Assembly: GCA_903864275.1 (NCBI GenBank)
Contig: CAIPFE010000005.1
Coordinates: 1 to 64,000, forward strand
Direction: 5' to 3'
Length of the DNA stretch: 64,000 bases
DNA from: an uncultured Mucilaginibacter sp.
GTDB taxonomy: Bacteria; Bacteroidota; Bacteroidia; Sphingobacteriales; Sphingobacteriaceae
Shown here: positions 24,472 through 33,000 of the stretch, in pieces
Layout of the letters: every line of letters starts with the position of its first letter
Numbering within the stretch: the stretch's first letter is position 1
Notes under the pieces: model-generated
What the model was told of the DNA's origin: nothing
Seen by the model: the letters and a program-made list of their open reading frames with translations, nothing else
The model's database searches: none
Made by a program: the position numbers and the translations under genes

Positions 24472-24953
24472 TACTTCCTCATTTCCTCTTGTATAGCCCT
24501 TAAAAATTCATTGGGATGCTGGGAGCCGATGATGTAGACGAGGCCGTCCCTGTCGGTTAAAAATATGGCGTCGCTGCCTGAGGCGAAGAAGCGGATTGCC
24601 CCTTTTGAATGGAGATTGTAAACGGGATTGTTAAACAGGTATTTGCTGTACTTATCTTTTTCGACTTTCACTATACTGTTCAGATCAATTTTAACAAGGC
24701 GTGTGGTCCACAAGCCATCCAGCATGACACTTTTATTTTGAACGCGCGTGCGGAAATGCAGTAAAAAGCCCATGGCGATGGAGATGATAATGATAGCGAA
24801 GCCAACCACAGCCAGCAAATCGCCATTTCTTTCACGTTCGTCAGTAAAAAAATAGGCGGCGAAACAAAACATAGCCAGCACCAAGCGGATCGTCATAGAT
24901 ATAAATTCCCTGCCCAGGTATTGTTTTTCAATAAAAGCCGGTTTATCGCTCAT
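24471..24953 (-). CDS. Hypothetical membrane protein, PH-domain-like C-terminal part
   Basis: The 160-residue product has two transmembrane helices (about residues 19-38 and 45-66) followed by a soluble beta-rich part (VQNKSVMLDGLWTTRLVKID, IRFFASGSDAIFLTDRDG, VYIIGSQHPNEFLRAIQE) with the look of a bacterial PH domain. Function unknown. It is followed upstream by tilS three bases away, so both may be in one transcript with tilS first. Its stop codon touches the right arm of the ATTGGTTC inverted repeat. Confidence 0.7.
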   Translation of the reverse strand: MSDKPAFIEKQYLGREFISMTIRLVLAMFCFAAYFFTDERERNGDLLAVVGFAIIIISIAMGFLLHFRTRVQNKSVMLDGLWTTRLVKIDLNSIVKVEKDKYSKYLFNNPVYNLHSKGAIRFFASGSDAIFLTDRDGLVYIIGSQHPNEFLRAIQEEMRK

Positions 24954-24956
24954 CCT

Positions 24957-26291
24957 TTAAATTTTATTCAATTCGAATATAGTTACTTTTTTAGTGTTAT
25001 CGCTAATTTTATAACGTTCATCTGGCCGGTAACCTCCGATCCATATTATATCGCCGTTGCCATTTACTAATAACGGTATTTCGTCTTTTTTGTGCAGCGG
25101 CACTTTCTGATCAATAAAGAAATCACTTAGCTTTTTCCTCGTTTTCATTCCCAGCGGGTAAAAATGGTCGCCCTGCCGCCAGGGGCGTAAAGTTAAGGGA
25201 TATATGAGCAAATCTGCATCAATGGATGCAGCCATCGGGTTGTTTTTTACAATTAATGCACTATCATCATGCAAAACAAATATTTTATACCGCCCGTAAT
25301 TAACCTCGTGGTCGTGTTCGCTGATCGGGGTCTCCGACTGTTTGTGGCTATTTTTTTTTGTTAATATCAGCCTCTCCCGGTCGAGTATGAGCTTATGGCT
25401 TGTCGTTTCAAATACCCTCCCGGAATGTTTATCAAGTGCCGGAATTAGGTCATCAATAATAGTCTCGTTAAAACCATATTCCTGCAGCAGCTTAAAAAGC
25501 AAAAGCCGTTTTGGCTTCAGAATTTTTAAAGCTTCAATTGAAATGTGCAACTCACCACCATTAGCGATAAACAACTCTTTTTTTAATAGAACTGTTTGCT
25601 GTTCCAAGAGCAGTTCCAGGTCGCGAAAATGTTCCAGGTTCCTTTCAAAAGTATTTTCCAAAGCAGGGTTCAGCTCTTTTAGCTTGGGGATCACTTCCAG
25701 CCGTATTTTGTTACGCGCATATTTTACAGATGAGTTTGAGCTGTCCTCCACGAAGGCCAAATGGCTTGTATTAACTATGTTCTGAATCTCCTGATGGTTT
25801 AAAAATAATAGCGGCCGCACCAGCAACCCGTTTTTTGGCAGTATGCCATGCAGGCCGGCAATGCCGGTGCCGCGGGTAAGGTTTAACAATATTGTTTCAA
25901 TTGCATCGTTTTGGTGATGTGCCAGCGCGATAACAGTATACCCTGACTGTTGCCGCACCTGCTCAAACCATTGATACCTGAGGTCGCGTGCCGCCATTTG
26001 CGTGGATATTTTTTCACCGGCAGCATATTTTAAAGTATCAAAGCCGGTGGTGTGGAATGGCACGCGAAACTGCTCGGCCAGGTTATTGCAAAATTCCTGG
26101 TCTCTTAATGATTCGTCGCCGCGCAAGTGAAAGTTACAATGAGCTATGCCAAAATTAAACCCTGCTGATTTGAGTAAGTGAACCATTAGTACCGAATCCA
26201 TACCTCCGCTCACCGCGGCCAGTATTTTACTGTCGCGCCCAAACAAATTATTTTGCTCAATAAAATCAGTGAAACGGTGTACCGGCAGCAT
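24957..26291 (-). CDS. tilS: tRNA(Ile)-lysidine synthase
   Basis: The 444-residue product modifies C34 of the tRNA-Ile that reads AUA to lysidine, using ATP and lysine. The PP-loop is seen in AAVSGGMDSVLMVHLL (about residues 25-40), the second conserved part in IAHCNFHLRG, and ALAHHQNDAIETILLNLTRGTG further on. The C-terminal TilS domain has TLRPWRQGDHFYPLGM and KKLSDFFIDQKVP. Length and order fit the family. The start at 26291 is about 40 bases from the -7 box of the divergent OstA-like gene. Confidence 0.94.
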   Translation of the reverse strand: MLPVHRFTDFIEQNNLFGRDSKILAAVSGGMDSVLMVHLLKSAGFNFGIAHCNFHLRGDESLRDQEFCNNLAEQFRVPFHTTGFDTLKYAAGEKISTQMAARDLRYQWFEQVRQQSGYTVIALAHHQNDAIETILLNLTRGTGIAGLHGILPKNGLLVRPLLFLNHQEIQNIVNTSHLAFVEDSSNSSVKYARNKIRLEVIPKLKELNPALENTFERNLEHFRDLELLLEQQTVLLKKELFIANGGELHISIEALKILKPKRLLLFKLLQEYGFNETIIDDLIPALDKHSGRVFETTSHKLILDRERLILTKKNSHKQSETPISEHDHEVNYGRYKIFVLHDDSALIVKNNPMAASIDADLLIYPLTLRPWRQGDHFYPLGMKTRKKLSDFFIDQKVPLHKKDEIPLLVNGNGDIIWIGGYRPDERYKISDNTKKVTIFELNKI

Positions 26292-26328
26292 CCATCAAAA
26301 TTATTAATTTAAAACCCCAACAAAAAAC

Positions 26329-26336
26329 TAATTTTG
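26329..26336 (+). promoter_or_regulatory. Promoter -7 box of the OstA-like gene
   Basis: TAATTTTG matches TAnnTTTG and ends only five bases before the GTG start codon, so the message would be nearly leaderless. Confidence 0.5.
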
Positions 26337-26341
26337 CCATC

Positions 26342-28927
26342 GTGAATAAATATGTTTTAAGCCTTTTGTTTTTGCTGACGGCAGCAAGTGTTTTGGGCCA
26401 GAAAAAATCGATCGTTAACCTGATCAGGTCCCAAAGCAGCACCGGCATAAAGCTCAATGGCAAGGATGTGGTAAAAGTATACCAGGGAACGTTTAAACAG
26501 GATTATTCGACACTTACCTCTGACAGCGCCTATTTTTACGTGCAGGACAACCTTGTAGATGCCTTTGGCCATGTAATTATAAACCAGGGTGATACGTTAA
26601 ATATATATTCGGATAAGCTGCATTATGATGGCAATACCAAAGTGGCCATCCTGACCGATAATGTGCGCATGGTTGATAGAGACGCCACTTTGACCACCAA
26701 CCACCTTAACTATAACACAGCTACGAGGATTGGTACTTATACCGATGGCGGCAAACTGGTGAATAAGGACAATACCCTGCTAAGCAAAAATGGGTACTAT
26801 TTTGCTTTCTCCCGCGATGCTTACTTCAGGTATAATGTATCGCTCACCACGCCGGACGCGTTGGTGAAAACCGATACTATGCGATATAATACCAAATCAA
26901 AGATCTCCTACTTTTACGGGCCGACCAATATTTACAGCATTCCGAAAAAAGGTGAAAAAGAAAAAGACAGGGATACCCTTTATACCGAAAACGGCGACTA
27001 CAACACCACGACCGAGCAGGCCGCCTTCGGGAAAAATAATCTGTATCATTCGGGCACCAAATCATTGAAGGGCGACAGTTTATTTTATGATAAGCTTAAA
27101 GGCTATGGCCGCGCGGTTAAACGTGTCACTTTTGCCGACAAGGAACAGAAAGTAACTATTAAAGGCGATTTGGGTACGTATTTTAAAACCGAGGAACTAA
27201 CTGTAGTGACACAGGACCCTTACGCCATAATGGTAACAGAACAAAAGGACAGCACAAAAACCGATTCGGTGACTAAAGCTGATTCAATTGCCAAAGCTGA
27301 TTCCTTGCTTAAAAAACAACCTGCAAAAGGCCAGAATGTGATCAGTATGGCACAGCTGATAAAAAAGACCATTCCAGGGGCAGCTGATATCCCAGGGGCT
27401 AATTCAAAAAATGTGGAGGCAAAGGCCGACTCGTTGATGAAACAAACGAAAAATAGAGCCGCCATAACGGCCCTAACTGATACGCTAGCGGCAAATTCAA
27501 AAAATATAAAAGGGAAAGCCGACTCGTTGATGAAACAAACGAAAAATAAACCAGCTAACCCGAAAGTCGCGACGGCCAAAAAGGCGGCCACGGGTTTGAA
27601 AAAACAAAATAAGCTTGCAACAGGCGACAAAGAAAAGCAGCCTCAAAAGCCGGCAATGCCAAAAGACACTTCGAAAATGAAGGTGGACTCTATTTACATG
27701 TCGGCGGATACGATTGAGACGCGGATATTGACCTATAAGGACCTTAAAATATACCAGGAAAAGCAACGGCTGGCCCATATAAGGGATACTGTAACAAGGG
27801 TTAAAAAGCCTGCGGAAAAAGAGTCAAAGTATTTGGCCGGCGTACAGCGGAGAATAGAGCCCGATACCACTTACCGCCATCGTGATTTTTTTGGTAAGGC
27901 TAAGCCGGCAGCCGTCTTAAAAAAGCCTGAAAAGCCCCTCAGCAAAAAACAGATGGCACTGGATAGCATTGCCAAAAAAAAGGTGGCTGATTCTGTTTTG
28001 ATGGCCCGGGCTTTAGAGCCAAGCGATACGGCCCGTATAAGGATCATTATAGCACACCACCATTTCAAGATGTTCAAATCGGACCTGCAGGCGAAGTCTG
28101 ACTCCATGTTTTACAGCAATGCCGATTCCACTATCCGCTGTTTTGTTAACCCGATGATGTGGACACAAGGCTCGCAATTATCCGGAGATACTATCTTTTT
28201 GCAGATGAAGCATAAAAAGCTGGATAACATGAAAATGTTCCCCAATGCCTTTATAGTAAATATCGAGAAGACGGACTCGGTGCATTTTAACCAGGTTGGG
28301 GGCAAACGGATGCGGGGCTTTTTTAAAGATGATAAACTGCACCGCATGTTTATTGAAGGGAATGCGGAAAGCATTTATTTTTCGCGCGACAGCGGGAAAA
28401 TGACGATAAGCGGCATGCAAAGGTCGCTCAGCAGCCGCATTCGTGTTGATTTTAAAAATAACCAGGCCACTAACCTGGCATTTTATACCAAGCCCGAAAA
28501 CCGGTACGGCCCGCTGGATAAGTTTAAAGATGACGATAAAGTATTGAAAGGGTTTATCTGGAAACCAAAAGACAGGCCGGTTTCAAAGGAATCTATCATA
28601 CCATCCTATAATAAAAAACCATCTGCTACTAAATCACCACCGGATAAATCAAAAACAGGTAAGCCGGGGACTAAAAAACTGCTCAACGGAAAAACAGTTA
28701 AGGGTGGCACCCCTACTGTGCCGCCTGGCAAATTGCCGGATTTGAAAACAGGGAAAGACAGTACACTGAAAACCGACACGACAAAAATGCCGGGTTTAAA
28801 AACCGGTAAGGATAGTATCCGGAAAATTGACACAGTAAAAATGCCCGCTTTAAAAACCGGGAAGGATACCACAAAAGTAAAACCTGTACCGATAAAGGCC
28901 CCTGCCACCGGAAGTTCAATAAAGTGA
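26342..28927 (+). CDS. OstA-like (LptA/LptD-related) outer-membrane biogenesis protein with repeat-rich linker
   Basis: The 861-residue product starts at GTG and has a signal peptide ending in VLGQ. Residues of about 30-290 are rich in beta repeats of the OstA type (DSAYFYVQDNLVDAFGHVII, DTLNIYSDKLHYDGNTKVA, NHLNYNTATRIGTYTDGG), as in LptA and the periplasmic part of LptD that carry lipopolysaccharide. A second OstA-like part follows at about 570-750 (SDSMFYSNADSTIRC, GDTIFLQMKHKKLDNMKM). Between them is a lysine/serine/alanine-rich linker with ADSLMKQTKN duplicated, and the C-terminus has three LKTGKD repeats. It would act in lipopolysaccharide transport or assembly at the outer membrane, by analogy. 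Confidence 0.82.
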   Translation: MNKYVLSLLFLLTAASVLGQKKSIVNLIRSQSSTGIKLNGKDVVKVYQGTFKQDYSTLTSDSAYFYVQDNLVDAFGHVIINQGDTLNIYSDKLHYDGNTKVAILTDNVRMVDRDATLTTNHLNYNTATRIGTYTDGGKLVNKDNTLLSKNGYYFAFSRDAYFRYNVSLTTPDALVKTDTMRYNTKSKISYFYGPTNIYSIPKKGEKEKDRDTLYTENGDYNTTTEQAAFGKNNLYHSGTKSLKGDSLFYDKLKGYGRAVKRVTFADKEQKVTIKGDLGTYFKTEELTVVTQDPYAIMVTEQKDSTKTDSVTKADSIAKADSLLKKQPAKGQNVISMAQLIKKTIPGAADIPGANSKNVEAKADSLMKQTKNRAAITALTDTLAANSKNIKGKADSLMKQTKNKPANPKVATAKKAATGLKKQNKLATGDKEKQPQKPAMPKDTSKMKVDSIYMSADTIETRILTYKDLKIYQEKQRLAHIRDTVTRVKKPAEKESKYLAGVQRRIEPDTTYRHRDFFGKAKPAAVLKKPEKPLSKKQMALDSIAKKKVADSVLMARALEPSDTARIRIIIAHHHFKMFKSDLQAKSDSMFYSNADSTIRCFVNPMMWTQGSQLSGDTIFLQMKHKKLDNMKMFPNAFIVNIEKTDSVHFNQVGGKRMRGFFKDDKLHRMFIEGNAESIYFSRDSGKMTISGMQRSLSSRIRVDFKNNQATNLAFYTKPENRYGPLDKFKDDDKVLKGFIWKPKDRPVSKESIIPSYNKKPSATKSPPDKSKTGKPGTKKLLNGKTVKGGTPTVPPGKLPDLKTGKDSTLKTDTTKMPGLKTGKDSIRKIDTVKMPALKTGKDTTKVKPVPIKAPATGSSIK

Positions 28928-28973
28928 CCGGGCTTCGCTGACGGCACGAAAGTATAAGTGTAGGCAAGCGGCT

Positions 28974-29666
28974 TTATTCCAACCCAAGCCTTGTTTTTAA
29001 ATTTTCACGATAGGTACTGCCGATGGGTATTTTTTCGCCATTAATAATTAACTGGTGAACTTCTATCATCGTAATATGCTTTATAGCCACCACGAATGAT
29101 TTATGTACCCGCACAAACCCTTCTTCGGGCACAATTTCAAAAATATCCGTCATGTTTTCGCGGATGAGAATTTTCTTATCCTTCAAATAAACGGTAATAT
29201 AATTACCATCCTTCTGTAAATACATGATATCATTAATTTTAACCTGGTAGGTTTGCGGACCGCTTTTTATGAAAACGGTAGGCTCATCCTCATTGCTTGC
29301 GCCGCTTTTTGAAGGCGATGTCCCCGCCGCTTTGTTTATTGCTGCCAGGAAGCGCTCGAAAGTAATGGGTTTCAGCAGATAATCGAGTGCGTTCAGATCG
29401 TAACTTTCCACGGCGTAGTGACTGTAGGCGGTCGTAAAGATGATCATCGGCCGGGGCGACAGGGTTTGCACCAAAGACATTCCGCTAAGTTCGGGCATAT
29501 TAATGTCGAGAAAGATGAGATCCACCTTTTCGCGGTTCAGAAATTCGATGGCCTTCAGCGGTTCGCGAAAGGTGGCTTTCAGGTCAACCAGGCTGGTTTT
29601 GCTGCAATACCGTTCTATCACTTCCAGGGCCTTCGGCTCATCATCAATTGCAATACAGGTTATCAT
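28974..29666 (-). CDS. LytTR family response regulator
   Basis: The 230-residue protein has a receiver domain with D8-D9-E10, D54 in LIFLDINMPELSG, a TTAYSHYAVESYD switch region and LKPITFERF, then a LytTR DNA-binding domain (TYQVKINDIMYLQKDGNYIT, VRVHKSFVVAIKHITMIEVH). It overlaps the kinase gene upstream by 4 bases. The genes that diverge from this operon encode GLPGLI proteins and a barrel protein, which are candidates for regulation by it. Confidence 0.92.
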   Translation of the reverse strand: MITCIAIDDEPKALEVIERYCSKTSLVDLKATFREPLKAIEFLNREKVDLIFLDINMPELSGMSLVQTLSPRPMIIFTTAYSHYAVESYDLNALDYLLKPITFERFLAAINKAAGTSPSKSGASNEDEPTVFIKSGPQTYQVKINDIMYLQKDGNYITVYLKDKKILIRENMTDIFEIVPEEGFVRVHKSFVVAIKHITMIEVHQLIINGEKIPIGSTYRENLKTRLGLE

Positions 29667-30880
29667 TCCAGGTCGATTTCAAGTTTAACAATATATTTCT
29701 CATCGTCTTCATTCAAATGCAGGCTATGTTTGCCGGGGTACAACAGATCGAGCCGTCGCTTTACATTTTCGAGCCCGATGCCACTTTTTTCGTCATCCAT
29801 CTTTTTAATAGCGCTATATTTTGTGTTTATGCAGGTAAATATCAGTCGCTGACCTGAAATAACGATAGCAATATCGATCCCGGACGTTTGCCCGATAGCA
29901 ACGCCGTGTTTAAAGGCGTTTTCTATGAATGGGATAAACAGCATCGGGACAACGGTGGTGCTGCCGGGTTGTGCCGGGTAATCAAATGTTACCCTAACCT
30001 CATCATCAGCATAGCGCAGTTTATTCAGGGTGATGCAATCTTCCAGGTAGGCTATCTCTTTGTTCAGCGGCACGCTTTCGGCGTTGCTGTCATAGATCAT
30101 ATAGCGCATCATACCCGATAGTTTTGAAATGCCATCGGCAAGCTCATCGTTGCCCTTTGATTGGGCCATTGAAAAAAGATTATTGAGCGTGTTGAACAGG
30201 AAATGCGGGTTGATCTGAGATTTCAGGAATTTTATTTCGGTGCTCAGCTGATTGGCTTCCAACTGGTTGCGCAACAGTTCATTTCGTGTCCACTCTTTCA
30301 GAAAGGAATAAGCTACTGATAGCCCGGCAACGGCCAAAAAAATAAGCAGCATATTGAGCTGCATGTGGAGCCCGTTACTATTTGAAAAGAACGCGATATC
30401 TCTCTGCATAAGTTGATCGGGGCCGCCATTGTGTCGCTCGATAACAGACGGGGACCCTAATGGTGCGTTATGGTTTAATTTAGGCCCCGCGGGCGAAAGC
30501 TTAACGGATATATGCTGTTGAGGTGGAGGAAAAGGGATATTCTCGTTTAATTTCGAACCAACAAAAATATAGTTGGCGCCAAAGACAAGCAGGAACCAGC
30601 CGGCTGCAGCGGCTATGCCGGCCGCTAAGTTTTTACGGCGGACCACTTTTTTGAATATCCAAAATATATTGCCGTAAAACAGCAGGGCCAGGAAAGCAAG
30701 CGTGAAGCGCGAAGCGGGGAAAATGGAATCCATTGCGAACCTTTCCACGATCGTGTCGTTTTGACTTACCCGCAACTTAATGCTTGAGCTGGTTAGCGAG
30801 TCAAGCGTATAATACACCCCGATCCAGAATGCCAGGTGGATCAGTACCTCGATGATATGTTTGGCTTTGATGCGGCGCAT
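29663..30880 (-). CDS. LytS-type sensor histidine kinase
   Basis: The 405-residue product has four membrane helices (about residues 12-30, 55-72, 82-105 and 175-198) with a periplasmic loop of about 70 residues between helices 3 and 4 that is rich in proline, histidine and asparagine. The His_kinase domain has LKSQINPHFLFNTLNNLF, the N box FIPFIENAFKHG and GIGLENVKRRLDLLYPGKH. The loop may be the sensor. The partner regulator overlaps by 4 bases. The ATG is only four bases after a -7 box. Confidence 0.91.
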   Translation of the reverse strand: MRRIKAKHIIEVLIHLAFWIGVYYTLDSLTSSSIKLRVSQNDTIVERFAMDSIFPASRFTLAFLALLFYGNIFWIFKKVVRRKNLAAGIAAAAGWFLLVFGANYIFVGSKLNENIPFPPPQQHISVKLSPAGPKLNHNAPLGSPSVIERHNGGPDQLMQRDIAFFSNSNGLHMQLNMLLIFLAVAGLSVAYSFLKEWTRNELLRNQLEANQLSTEIKFLKSQINPHFLFNTLNNLFSMAQSKGNDELADGISKLSGMMRYMIYDSNAESVPLNKEIAYLEDCITLNKLRYADDEVRVTFDYPAQPGSTTVVPMLFIPFIENAFKHGVAIGQTSGIDIAIVISGQRLIFTCINTKYSAIKKMDDEKSGIGLENVKRRLDLLYPGKHSLHLNEDDEKYIVKLEIDLE

Positions 30881-30884
30881 TTGT

Positions 30885-30892
30885 CAAAGGTA
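30885..30892 (-). promoter_or_regulatory. Promoter -7 box of the second kinase operon
   Basis: TACCTTTG on the minus strand matches TAnnTTTG. It ends four bases before the kinase ATG, so the mRNA would start at the start codon. Confidence 0.45.
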
Positions 30893-31110
30893 TATCAAGC
30901 CTGGTTTATTAAAAAACTAATGATGTTAATATAGTGATTTGACTGGTAAACAGGCAATTTTTGAAATCCGGGCCGTGCTTTCCGCGAATTGTTCCTGGTG
31001 AAGCCCGGATAACAAATATCCGTTTTTCATGAATAGGAACCCGCCATTCGTACCAAAGTTTTTAACGGCTTGTAATTGCATTATACTATTGCGTAAAAAA
31101 TATCACAGTC

Positions 31111-32037
31111 ATGAAAAAGCATTTATTATTATCAACCTGTTTACTGATATCAGCCTGCTCGCTCAGCGCACAGCAGCCAGATACAGCAAGTACCATGGTA
31201 CATTACAAATTTTCGCATTTGCGCGACACCACTAATCCCAAGAACATTTATCAGGAAAACATGATGCTGCTGCTGGGCAAAAAAGCAACCGCTTACAAAA
31301 GTTATGACACCAGGCTGGCAGACTTAGATGTAAAAAGGCAGGTACAGGAGCAGATGGCGGCTAACGGCGGCAGCGGCGACATCCGGATCATGCGGAAAAA
31401 CGGCGGCAGCAGTACTGAATATTATGTGTTCCCCGGCGACAACAAACTGATCAGGAAAGAGAAACTCATAAACAGCTACCTGATAGAGGAACCCTTCCCG
31501 GTTATTAACTGGCAAATAAGCACTGATACAGCCACCTTTGGAGGTATGCATTGCCAAAAAGCCACCGCCCGCTTTAAGGGCCGCGACTATACTGCCTGGT
31601 TTTGCCCGGATATTCCTTTTCATGGCGGCCCCTGGAAGTTGTCGGGCTTACCCGGATTGATATTAGAAGCTTATGATACCAAAAAACAGGTGATGTTTAG
31701 GTTTGATGGTATTGAAGACATAAGCAAAATGGCTGCACCCGCGAAACCCGCAAACGACGCTGCACAACCTCAACATGCTATAGTTCTGATAGGTATGGAT
31801 GATTCAGATACAGACCCCAGGCTTATAGCATTACCCGTAGGTGCCATTAAAACTACAGAACCCGAATTTGCAAAGCTAAGAGAAGCGATGCACAAAGACC
31901 CCAATGCGTTTCTGCAGTCGGCCATGGGGGGTTCAGGTGCAGACATGAGCCCAAATGGTCCCAGGGCAAACATAAACATAAAAATGGGCCCGCCGCCTGT
32001 AGTTAACAACCCGATAGAATTGCCCGAAAAGAAATGA
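31111..32037 (+). CDS. GLPGLI family protein (1)
   Basis: The 308-residue product has a signal peptide (MKKHLLLSTCLLISACSLSA) and the family hallmark WKLSGLPGLILEAYD near residue 180. It has a second conserved part, TAWFCPDIPFHGGP, just before. GLPGLI proteins are exported Bacteroidota proteins of unknown function that are often coded next to TonB-receptor-like proteins, as here. The C-terminus is rich in Gly, Met and Pro and ends NNPIELPEKK. The next gene is a close paralogue, and the barrel protein gene follows that one. Confidence 0.9.
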   Translation: MKKHLLLSTCLLISACSLSAQQPDTASTMVHYKFSHLRDTTNPKNIYQENMMLLLGKKATAYKSYDTRLADLDVKRQVQEQMAANGGSGDIRIMRKNGGSSTEYYVFPGDNKLIRKEKLINSYLIEEPFPVINWQISTDTATFGGMHCQKATARFKGRDYTAWFCPDIPFHGGPWKLSGLPGLILEAYDTKKQVMFRFDGIEDISKMAAPAKPANDAAQPQHAIVLIGMDDSDTDPRLIALPVGAIKTTEPEFAKLREAMHKDPNAFLQSAMGGSGADMSPNGPRANINIKMGPPPVVNNPIELPEKK

Positions 32038-32076
32038 GCAATAAGTTTCGTCAGGAATAGCATAAATATTAAATTC

Positions 32077-33000
32077 ATGAAAAAGCATTTATTATTATCA
32101 GCCTGTTTACTGGTACTGGTTTTTTCGGCCAGGGCACAGAAACCGGATACCGCAAATATCATCGTCCACTACAAGTTTTCGTACCTGCCCGACACCAATA
32201 ACCTGAAAGGCATTTACCGGGAAAACATGATGCTGCTGGTGGGCAAAAGATCAACTGCTTACAAAAGTTATGACGCCAGGCTGGCAGATTTAGATGCAAT
32301 AAAGCAGATACAAGATCAGATGGCTGCCAACGGCGGACATGGCAATTTCCGGGTCGACCGGAAATACGCCGGCACCAGTACCGAATATTACCTGTTCCCC
32401 GGGGAAAATAAACTGATCAGGAAAGAAAAACTCATCAACAGTTACCTGGTAACAGAGTCTTTACCCATAATTGCCTGGCAAATAGGCAATGCGACAGCCA
32501 CTTTTGGCAGCTTGCATTGCCAAAAAGCAACAGCCCATTTTAAAGGCCGCAATTACACCGCATGGTTTTGTCCGGATATACCTTCGCACGCCGGCCCGTG
32601 GAAGTTATCGGGCTTACCGGGGTTGATACTGGAAGCTTATGATACCAAAAAGCAAGTGGTGTTTAAATTTGACGGGATCGACGACATCAGCAAAATGGCT
32701 GGATCAATGAAGCTTGCAACCAAAAAGCCGCAGCCGCCCGGCGGTTTAAAGTTTTTTGGGCTGGACGACATCGACCTTGACCCACGGCTGATCGTGTTGC
32801 CCACAGACGCCATTAAAACTACGGAACCACAACTTGCCAAGCTAAAAAGGGCGATGCACATTGACCCGAATGCATTTTTACAATCGGCTATGGCAGGTCC
32901 GGGCGGCATGAGCCCCAATGGCCCCCGAATGCATGCAGATGTAAAATCGGGCCCGCAGCCTGTGGAGAATAACCCGGTAGAGTTACCTGAAAAAAAATGA
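32077..33000 (+). CDS. GLPGLI family protein (2), tandem paralogue
   Basis: The 307-residue product follows the first copy after 39 bases and matches it over the whole length: MKKHLLLSACLL at the start, WKLSGLPGLILEAYDTKKQV in the core and NNPVELPEKK at the end. It differs most in the linker around residues 205-235. The pair is a clear tandem duplication. Its stop overlaps the start of the barrel gene (ATGA), so all three genes form an operon. Confidence 0.9.
   Translation: MKKHLLLSACLLVLVFSARAQKPDTANIIVHYKFSYLPDTNNLKGIYRENMMLLVGKRSTAYKSYDARLADLDAIKQIQDQMAANGGHGNFRVDRKYAGTSTEYYLFPGENKLIRKEKLINSYLVTESLPIIAWQIGNATATFGSLHCQKATAHFKGRNYTAWFCPDIPSHAGPWKLSGLPGLILEAYDTKKQVVFKFDGIDDISKMAGSMKLATKKPQPPGGLKFFGLDDIDLDPRLIVLPTDAIKTTEPQLAKLKRAMHIDPNAFLQSAMAGPGGMSPNGPRMHADVKSGPQPVENNPVELPEKK

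Noticed and set aside
27220..27630. Long antisense frame inside the OstA-like gene
   Set aside because: It results from the low-complexity lysine- and alanine-rich linker read on the other strand.
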